Below, piece after piece: positions 20,668 to 26,937 of a DNA stretch of 26,937 nt (positions are counted from its first letter, which is position 1; each line of letters begins with the position of its first letter). Source of the stretch: a virus; IMG/VR virus record IMGVR_UViG_3300000230_000020, positions 5,701-32,637 of that record. One strand, given 5' to 3'. A program made the translations under genes and the position numbers. The notes under the pieces were generated by a model. The model had not been told where the DNA came from, did no database searches, and saw only the letters and a program-made list of their open reading frames with translations.

Positions 20668-20997
20668 TTATATTAAACTCCAATTTGATACTTGTATAAT
20701 ATCCCCGCCTGAGTTCATAGATAATGTTTTTAGATAACTTGCAGCTCCGATTGTTTTAGTTATCGTTTTAGTTGAAGAAACAACTGCATCAGCGTTTGAA
20801 ATTACTAAGGACGCATTATTATTTAATGGATCTGTGGGTATTGTCTCTTTAATTTTAGTTACTTGGTCACCGTTGGTTTGATTAGCAGAGGTAGAAGCTC
20901 CTACAGGAAAGATACTATTGAGATCTGACCCGTCAGGATTGACTACTATTTGTCCGTGTACTCCAGCTTTAGAGGTTGATTCGATTGCGTCTGCCAA
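20668..20997 (-). CDS. Small virion-type protein with TTG start
   Basis: 109 residues. The start is TTG at 20997, supported by AAAAAGGAACAAA just upstream; no nearby ATG in frame would retain the conserved-looking N-terminus. 'AGVHGQIVVNPDGSDLNSIF' is an opening often seen in phage virion proteins of unknown role, and the C-terminus is beta-rich. It abuts the spike-like gene and may be a tail-associated or decoration protein. Confidence 0.7.
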   Translation of the reverse strand: MADAIESTSKAGVHGQIVVNPDGSDLNSIFPVGASTSANQTNGDQVTKIKETIPTDPLNNNASLVISNADAVVSSTKTITKTIGAASYLKTLSMNSGGDIIQVSNWSLI

Positions 20998-21008
20998 TTT
21001 GTTCCTTT

Positions 21009-22703
21009 TTAATTAAATGATCCTGCTTTTAATCTAAATGTTCTTCCATAATTTGATTTATTGCTAAACACATTTTTAGGAGGTGAATACTTGATTTCCT
21101 TGGTCAAAGCTTGCCTTTTTGGAGCAACTGGTGGTAAGATTGGACTATATGGAATTAATTCTTGGTTTACTTGCGGGACTGTTTGTGGGAACTGTGATTG
21201 CATTTGGTCGCTGGTTTGATTAAGCATTCTTGCTTGTCTTAAAGTAGGATATATTGCTTGAGTTGATTTTGATACAGTTCTTCCAGCAGTTCCTAAGTTT
21301 CTAGCAAATGACTGTCCACCTCTTGATACTGTTTTTATTCCAGCGGGTGAAGTTAAAGCATTTTTAGCTAAATTTGCACCAACTGCACCAACAGCTGCAC
21401 CATAAGGACCAAACAAAGCACCTGCTCCAGCTCCGATACCTGTTACTGCTGTTCCTGATAATGTTATTGGGTTTCTAGCTTCTGCTCTTGATTGATATCC
21501 GCTAAATGCTTTCATTAAAGGACCTTCTTTGCCTGGACTATCGAAGCCAATAGCCTGCATCTTTTTACCGAGTCCAGTTAATCTTGGGTCTGCCCCCCTG
21601 AGTCCTGATCTAAGTCCAGAAACCATTGCTTGCTTTGCTTGCATTTCTCCTGGTCTAAGTGTTACGCCTCTACTTGCAGCGTCTGATGTAACAGAATCAA
21701 GGCTTCTTCTCATTCTTAGAGCCTCATCCCCTCTTATAACACCGCCAACCGCTTTAGAAGCCATATTTTGTCTTTGTCTGGTTAATTCTCCAAGCTGTAT
21801 CTTAAAAGACTTTTCGTTAGGAAAATCTTTTATTGCTTGTTTTGTGCTTTCAATAAGTTTATCTAGAGGCTCAGTGATATCAATGGCTTTGACAGCTAGG
21901 TTTGGATTGTTTGCAATTTTGTCAAACTGACTAGATAATTCACTTGAGTATCTTGAAAGATCATCAGCTGATCTACCATATAAATTGCCCTCAGAAATCA
22001 AATCAGCAGCAGTCATTTTAGTTCTATAAGATTTTCCAGTAACGGGATTTATTCTAGTAGTGTTGGTTCTTCCCAAAATTCTATTTGCTTCTCTAATTTG
22101 AGCTGGATTGCCAATTCCAGCGGTTGCATATCCTCTTGACCATTCATCAAGACCACTTATACCTTTTTTAGCAACTGAAGACGCTCCTCTACCAATAGCA
22201 GATAATGGATCAATTTTCCCAGCGACCTGAATTGCTTTGTTTCCAATGTTTGAAAGTCCAGCAGCTTTAGTTAGTCCACCAACTCCTTTAGCAGCAGCTC
22301 CAACACCGCTGAAAACAGCAGCTACATCGGCAGCCACTCCAACTGGATCGTTATAAAAAGAGTTCCAAGCCTTGTCTAAACTTCCATATCTATCTACGTA
22401 AAATCTACCTACATTCCTAGCAAGTTCTTCGTTCCCCTGTTCTCCAGGTATCATGAGCTGAACAAGTCCAGAACCTAGACCAAGAATGCTTTTAGCTGTT
22501 TGTACTGGACTCAATACTGCTTTTGCTGTATCACCAATGAATTTTGCTCCAGAAGTTAAGACATTGCTGGCGAAGTTTTTTTGTGATTGCCCGCCATACT
22601 TTTGTTCATATTCTTGTCGAGTCATTTCAACTGGTCGATTTGTTTGTACGCTAGGAGATGCACCGTATTTTTGTTGGTATTGTTGACGAGTCATTTTAAT
22701 CAT
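21009..22703 (-). CDS. Putative internal/ejection virion protein
   Basis: About 564 residues from the ATG at 22703 (a TTG at 22715 overlapping the upstream stop is less likely). The N-terminus carries a duplicated short motif, 'MTRQQYQQKYGASP' and 'MTRQEYEQKYGGQS'. Then come Gly/Ala-rich helical stretches ('AADVAAVFSGVGAAAKGVGG', and 'GIGAGAGALFGPYGAAVGAV' near 420-445) that look membrane-active, with long charged helices between. The C-terminus is proline-rich. Such layout is seen in podovirus ejection proteins and tail-length-independent internal proteins. No enzymatic motif is visible. Confidence 0.62.
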   Translation of the reverse strand: MIKMTRQQYQQKYGASPSVQTNRPVEMTRQEYEQKYGGQSQKNFASNVLTSGAKFIGDTAKAVLSPVQTAKSILGLGSGLVQLMIPGEQGNEELARNVGRFYVDRYGSLDKAWNSFYNDPVGVAADVAAVFSGVGAAAKGVGGLTKAAGLSNIGNKAIQVAGKIDPLSAIGRGASSVAKKGISGLDEWSRGYATAGIGNPAQIREANRILGRTNTTRINPVTGKSYRTKMTAADLISEGNLYGRSADDLSRYSSELSSQFDKIANNPNLAVKAIDITEPLDKLIESTKQAIKDFPNEKSFKIQLGELTRQRQNMASKAVGGVIRGDEALRMRRSLDSVTSDAASRGVTLRPGEMQAKQAMVSGLRSGLRGADPRLTGLGKKMQAIGFDSPGKEGPLMKAFSGYQSRAEARNPITLSGTAVTGIGAGAGALFGPYGAAVGAVGANLAKNALTSPAGIKTVSRGGQSFARNLGTAGRTVSKSTQAIYPTLRQARMLNQTSDQMQSQFPQTVPQVNQELIPYSPILPPVAPKRQALTKEIKYSPPKNVFSNKSNYGRTFRLKAGSFN

Positions 22704-22704
22704 A

Positions 22705-24234
22705 TTAGTCCACAATTATTATTTGCTGTCCATCTGGAGCAGTTATAATGCTTCCTTGTTGCCCTGGCTGTGGAATGCTTACTCCACCATTTCTTTCAAG
22801 TATTCCTCTAACTTTGTTCATTTCTGCTTTAAAGTCTGCAGGGCTCATGCCACTGTCAAGGGCGGTAACAGCACTTGCAAGCATTTTTTGCTCTCCCTCA
22901 GTAATTTGTCCCTGACCTTTTAACTGTCCACGAGAAGCTAAAGTCAATTGATCTTTAATTTGTTGAATCAATCTAGAAGTTCCATAAGCATTTGTTCCTG
23001 GGATTTTAGGTAGTGCACCTGCTATTCCAAGATTATAGGTCAAATCTCTAGTACTAACCTGATCTATTAAATTGATAGTATCTTTAACAGCGGACTGTTG
23101 TGAGTTGTTAACATTTGTTGATGCTAATGCAGCAGTATAAGCAGCAGAACCCTTTGGATTATTATATATAAATTCCATATCTGCATCAGTAGCTGGCTTA
23201 CCAGTATTCTTAAATTGTCTTGATAAATTAGCTGTGCTTGTTCTAGCCATCTCATTCTCTAGTTTTTGTTGTTCTAATCCAAATTGATATTTCATCTGAG
23301 CTACTGAGTCTTCAATATCGTAGATATATTGCTGAGATTGGTTAAAAGCGGCTGTAAGCTCTCTAGCTTGCTGTAAATCGTTGTTTGCCATAGCATACTG
23401 AATACTACGAGCCAATTCGTTTATTTTGGTTTCTTCTTGGGTTATGGTGGCTCTAGCACTTCTTTCTGCTGCTCCGACTGCTGCATCAATTTCACTTAGT
23501 TTATCTGCCTGAGCTTTTAAGTTCTGCTGAGTGTAGCGATTAAATTCACTATCTGCATTTTCGGTAGCCTGGGCGAATGATCCTTCACCTCTTGAGTCTA
23601 GAGTATTCAAGTTGGCGAATGTTCTAGCAGTTTGACCTTGAGTCTCTCTACGAGTTTGTGCTGCACCTCTTTGTGCTTCTCCATAGTAGTCACGAGCCTG
23701 GCCTTTTTGTCTTTCACCACCTGCGAGAAGATCGGCAATTGTAGCCTCTGTGTTAGCTTTAAACTCACCAAATTGTTTTTGAGCTGCTGGGAGTTGTTCT
23801 TGAAGCTGTTGATTAGCTAATCCGTACTGTTGTTTAATATAGTCTTCGTTTTGTTTTCTTTGTTGTTCTGCTAGAGTTTGTTTTTTTAAAGCTGCACCAG
23901 TCCCATAACTTAACCAATTGGTAGAAGCATCTGGATGCGGAATAGTTTTTTGAAATTCTGTTTCTGGTTTTGGTTTAGGTACGCTGTAAGTAGGACCTTG
24001 AACCTTTGGAGTTTGACCAGTTACCGCACCACCTGTGATTTTGTTGATGTATCCTTGGGTGGTTTGAGTTGGATCTAATTTTTGTACAGTTGGTTTAGCA
24101 GCAAAACTGTATGTCGATGAAGTTCTAGCCTTAGGCTTATTAGACGAATTAGTCAACTGGTTGGTGTATCCTTGAGTGGTGAGAGTAGGATCTAATTTTT
24201 TAACTGGTTTTTTAATTGAAAAAACATTTAGCAT
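22705..24234 (-). CDS. Coiled-coil virion protein with duplicated N-terminal motif
   Basis: About 509 residues from the ATG at 24234, preceded by TAGGAGATAAT (strong), so a frame extended upstream is rejected. The N-terminus holds two copies of 'KLDPTxTTQGYxNxxT' about 40 residues apart. The middle (about 120-350) is a very long Gln/Ala/Glu-rich coiled coil ('QQLQEQLPAAQKQFGEFKAN', 'QEETKINELARSIQYAMANN'). The C-terminal part is globular and ends in 'GSIITAPDGQQIIIVD'. It sits between two large virion-type genes and resembles internal virion or scaffold-like proteins. The specific role is unknown. Confidence 0.62.
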   Translation of the reverse strand: MLNVFSIKKPVKKLDPTLTTQGYTNQLTNSSNKPKARTSSTYSFAAKPTVQKLDPTQTTQGYINKITGGAVTGQTPKVQGPTYSVPKPKPETEFQKTIPHPDASTNWLSYGTGAALKKQTLAEQQRKQNEDYIKQQYGLANQQLQEQLPAAQKQFGEFKANTEATIADLLAGGERQKGQARDYYGEAQRGAAQTRRETQGQTARTFANLNTLDSRGEGSFAQATENADSEFNRYTQQNLKAQADKLSEIDAAVGAAERSARATITQEETKINELARSIQYAMANNDLQQARELTAAFNQSQQYIYDIEDSVAQMKYQFGLEQQKLENEMARTSTANLSRQFKNTGKPATDADMEFIYNNPKGSAAYTAALASTNVNNSQQSAVKDTINLIDQVSTRDLTYNLGIAGALPKIPGTNAYGTSRLIQQIKDQLTLASRGQLKGQGQITEGEQKMLASAVTALDSGMSPADFKAEMNKVRGILERNGGVSIPQPGQQGSIITAPDGQQIIIVD

Positions 24235-24235
24235 A

Positions 24236-26937
24236 TTATCTCCTAAATACATTCTTAATTGCACTTGTTACTTTACTAAATACATTGCTCTTTGGTTTGC
24301 TTTGAGGTGCTGGAGCTTTACTCATTTGAGGTCTGTAGTTAGCAGCTCTAGAGTCTGTAGCACTGCTCATTTGCAATTTAGCTGGAGAAGAAACTTTAGG
24401 AGCCCTGCTCATTTGAGGTCTATAATTAGCTGCTTTTGGATTACTGGCACTACTCATCTGTAATTTAGCAGGTGAAGAAGAAGCCTTTGGAGCTTTACTC
24501 ATTTGGGGTTGGTAGTTTGCAGCTCTTGGATTGCTAGCACTACTCATTTGTAACTTAGCTGGAGAGGCAAACGATTTTCGAAGTGAAGCACTCGCCATAC
24601 TTGTTTTTGGAGCATTCAAAGAGAAATTAGCACTTGGCATTACTGGACTGCTAGCTTTTGAGCCACTTGAAGCAAAGATGTTCCTATTTGCAGAAGTTGG
24701 CAATGGAGTAAAAATACTCTGTTGCCCCTTTGTAGAGGATCTAATTTGATCAAAATAGCTATTCAAGGAGTTGTTGTATTCATCGACCTGTCTATTATAA
24801 GCATCAATAGACCCTGAATCATATTCATCAGAGTAGCCCATTTTAGACATTGGTTGATATTTAGTCTTTTCAAAATCCACGTACTTTTCAGTCGCAGCTC
24901 CTAGGTCCTTAGAACCTCCAAAAACTGATGAGATGTTTCCTAGATCTTTGTAAAAATCTTCATTAAATAAATCTAGAGTTAAAGCACCACCAGCCAAATC
25001 TTTAGCGTTAGGCTTTAAGAACTGTTTATACATCTCACCACCACCGAGCTTGAAAAATGGGTCAGAAACGTCATTTCTAGCCAAATCAGACATAGATGGA
25101 GCAGCATCCATTAAAGACGAAAATTGACCTGCTCGTGTTTGTTGCCCCGTACCTGAAACATCACCAACAGCACGTTTTGAAATAGAAGGCTGTGGCCTAA
25201 ATACGTTCTCAAGACCTGAAACACCTGCTTGACTAAGAGCTTTTATACCTTCTCCTGCTTTAGCAGAGGCGTAACCGCCAATACTATCTGCTGCACCCTT
25301 TAAGTTCTTGCCTAAAGATTCAATAAATGGTTTTTGAGAACCGTCATCTGCATAAGCAGGTTTGACCACTTCGTTGGCGATCTCTCCAGGTAATCTGGAA
25401 AGTCTAGCTCCAACTCTATTTACAGTGTCTAAAAAGTTTGTTTTAGCACCTTTGAAGTCTCCTCTGGATAACTCGGACAATCCAGTATCAATTCTTGGAG
25501 TTAGATTTGCTTTTTCAATGTTATAGCTTAAAGCCTGTCCTGGGGTAACTTGGCCGCTAGCAACTTCACCAGCAAACATTTCTGGTAGTCCAGCTTTTGC
25601 ACCTAGTTCGTTAATATTCTGACCAAGTTCTTGTCTTTCAGGACTCATTGGTTTGACAGATTCTTTAGCTGTACTAAATACGTTCCCTATGTTTTGACCT
25701 GCTTCTTGGCCAGCCTGTTTAATTGTTTGAAAAGGTTTATATTCTTGCTGAATGCCACTATCTTGCTGTACTGGTTTACTTATTTGCTCTTGTGATTGCT
25801 GTGTCTGACCTTCTGGTTGAAATGATCTATCTAGCGTTCCTGGAGCTGGTTGCCCTGGCAGTGGAGTACGAGTTCCCTGTGGGTTGGTGAATCCTGAGAA
25901 AGAGGTAGGATTGCTGATTTGACCACTTTGATCGTAGTATTCAAGATCAAGATGCTCACCTTGAGTGTTTCCAGTTGTTCCTGGGATACCAAAAGTCTCA
26001 CCTGGATCAATTACATCACCTGGTTCAACATCTATCATTTGACTCATGTGAGAGAAACGAAGCATTTCGCCTGTTGCGAGTCTAACGAGGATAGAATTTC
26101 CATAACCTTGATGACCTGATCTATCTCCAAATTGAGTGCCATCATCATAAAGAACCTGTACAACTTCTGCACCTACTGGAAGTTTTAATTCCCTTTGTCC
26201 TTCTGCCAAATCTTTGGTTCGGATATCTGTTCCATAGTTTACATTGCCTGGGGTTGGTTCAATTGGATTTATGTTTCCGTAAGGCTGAGTGATTGTTCTA
26301 TCTTGACCGAAAATGCCTGAAATAAGCCCTTGAATGCCTCCCTGTGTATCTGGTTGACCTTCTCCATATTGATAGTTTCCATAGCGAGCTGTTCCATCTG
26401 AGTAACGAATACGTTCACGATCACCTGCGAGTGAAGCAATACCCTCTGGAGCAGTTTGTCTTAAACTTCCATCTGAGTAGCGAACACCACCACTAACATC
26501 TGAGGCAATGGCATAAGCGTTTGGATCACCTTGACGAATAGTCCCATCATCGTAGACGATCGTTCCATCTCCAAGCATTGTGCCACCATCTGCGGTAGTC
26601 ATTACGCCCTCTAGTTGAGGATCTCCAAAGCTAGGTTGATTTTCTGGAGCGTTATATGCTTGTTCAAACTGAGTTAAAAAGTCCTCAATTGTTATAGGTT
26701 CTTCTGTAAATTCTGGCACATCAACTTGGTTAGGTTCAGGGTAAACTTCTGGAGCTTTTCTCTGTACAGGAGTAGGCTGAGTCATTCCATTGCCGTATTG
26801 CATGGTCGATGGAGTTTCGCTAAGTCCTGTTGGGTTAGCTACTTTTCCAGGTAAATACATTGGAATATTCGAGGAGGTGTCTTGACCGACAAAAAGACCT
26901 GTGCCTGTATTTCTCTTTAAGAGATCTTCAAGCTGTT
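24236..26937 (-). CDS. Large virion protein with degenerate M23-like domain, partial
   Basis: The frame is open through the right edge: 25 codons upstream of the ATG at 26860 read as protein and that ATG lacks a ribosome binding site, so the true start probably lies outside. Numbering from 26860: residues 90-160 carry repeated 'YxDGTxR' strands. Residues about 205-315 look like an M23/LytM peptidase: 'NVNYGTDIRT', 'GYGNSILVRLATGEML', 'FSHMSQ' (His271), 'GIPGTTGNTQGEHLDLEYY' (His303). However, the usual zinc ligands His and His are Asn208 and Asp305; only Asp212 is retained. Long helical, low-complexity stretches follow, then three 29-30-residue repeats. Probably a virion-associated wall-contact or internal protein. 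Confidence 0.75.
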   Translation of the reverse strand, partial: QLEDLLKRNTGTGLFVGQDTSSNIPMYLPGKVANPTGLSETPSTMQYGNGMTQPTPVQRKAPEVYPEPNQVDVPEFTEEPITIEDFLTQFEQAYNAPENQPSFGDPQLEGVMTTADGGTMLGDGTIVYDDGTIRQGDPNAYAIASDVSGGVRYSDGSLRQTAPEGIASLAGDRERIRYSDGTARYGNYQYGEGQPDTQGGIQGLISGIFGQDRTITQPYGNINPIEPTPGNVNYGTDIRTKDLAEGQRELKLPVGAEVVQVLYDDGTQFGDRSGHQGYGNSILVRLATGEMLRFSHMSQMIDVEPGDVIDPGETFGIPGTTGNTQGEHLDLEYYDQSGQISNPTSFSGFTNPQGTRTPLPGQPAPGTLDRSFQPEGQTQQSQEQISKPVQQDSGIQQEYKPFQTIKQAGQEAGQNIGNVFSTAKESVKPMSPERQELGQNINELGAKAGLPEMFAGEVASGQVTPGQALSYNIEKANLTPRIDTGLSELSRGDFKGAKTNFLDTVNRVGARLSRLPGEIANEVVKPAYADDGSQKPFIESLGKNLKGAADSIGGYASAKAGEGIKALSQAGVSGLENVFRPQPSISKRAVGDVSGTGQQTRAGQFSSLMDAAPSMSDLARNDVSDPFFKLGGGEMYKQFLKPNAKDLAGGALTLDLFNEDFYKDLGNISSVFGGSKDLGAATEKYVDFEKTKYQPMSKMGYSDEYDSGSIDAYNRQVDEYNNSLNSYFDQIRSSTKGQQSIFTPLPTSANRNIFASSGSKASSPVMPSANFSLNAPKTSMASASLRKSFASPAKLQMSSASNPRAANYQPQMSKAPKASSSPAKLQMSSASNPKAANYRPQMSRAPKVSSPAKLQMSSATDSRAANYRPQMSKAPAPQSKPKSNVFSKVTSAIKNVFRR
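24302..24565. repeat. Three tandem 29-30-codon repeats
   Basis: Three consecutive copies of a unit beginning SPAKLQMSSA and containing AANYxPQMSxAPK, residues 766-853 counted from the ATG at 26860. At the DNA level copies are alike but diverged, indicating older duplication kept by selection. Ser/Ala/Pro-rich, probably an extended or flexible segment. Confidence 0.88.

Noticed and set aside
1-26937. Alternative genetic code (TGA or TAG recoded)
   Set aside because: TGA, TAG and TAA all end genes at sensible places, many in ATGA overlaps, and no long gene is interrupted by in-frame TGA or TAG.
1-26937. tRNA genes, integrase or attachment sites
   Set aside because: No cloverleaf-like segment or tyrosine/serine recombinase motif was seen; the Xis-like peptide alone does not show lysogeny.

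Overview
The window is a stretch of a tailed double-stranded DNA phage (Caudoviricetes) or an integrated relative. The identifiable genes are a terminase large subunit, a portal protein, a replication initiator, a DnaB-type helicase, an ERF annealing protein, a CHAP endolysin with a holin, and large virion proteins. The DNA is AT-rich. TGA, TAA and TAG all behave as stops, so the standard bacterial code fits. The host cannot be fixed from the sequence. The CHAP endolysin without recognisable spanins is compatible with a monoderm host, including candidate-phyla bacteria, but this is inference. No integrase, tRNA or CRISPR array was seen.

Every well-supported gene lies on the minus strand, so transcription runs from right to left. 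From 26937 to 17331 lie late virion genes: a very large protein with a degenerate M23 peptidase-like domain, two long repeat-bearing proteins of internal/ejection-protein character, a small structural protein, and a 1111-residue tail-spike-like protein. From 17320 to 15652 lies the lysis cassette: two small membrane/coiled-coil proteins, a CHAP endolysin and a holin, closed by a terminator-like hairpin at 15618-15641. A small HNH-like gene follows. The region 14899-15249 has no minus-strand gene and holds candidate promoters, a palindrome between a -35 and a -10 box, and a hairpin.

From 14898 to 3602 runs a dense early operon of about forty mostly tiny genes. Many are linked by ATGA or TAATG overlaps, and several are too short for ordinary ORF calling. 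Embedded in it are a MerR/Xis-like HTH peptide, a replication initiator with iteron-like repeats and an upstream dyad, a DnaB-like helicase, an ERF protein with a C-terminal zinc-ribbon-like end, a NinB/ERF-neighbourhood protein, an HNH nuclease, a membrane-anchored lysozyme-like protein, a protein with 21 six-residue repeats, and several cysteine-pair mini-proteins. A candidate promoter at 3498-3526 then precedes the packaging module, with small and large terminase, two unknown genes and the portal, which runs off the left edge.

The genes suggest a phage in which an initiator and helicase start replication, ERF handles annealing, the terminase pair packages DNA through the portal, and CHAP plus holin lyse the cell. 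The lysozyme-like protein in the early operon and the altered M23-like virion protein are additional cell-wall-related elements outside the lysis cassette.
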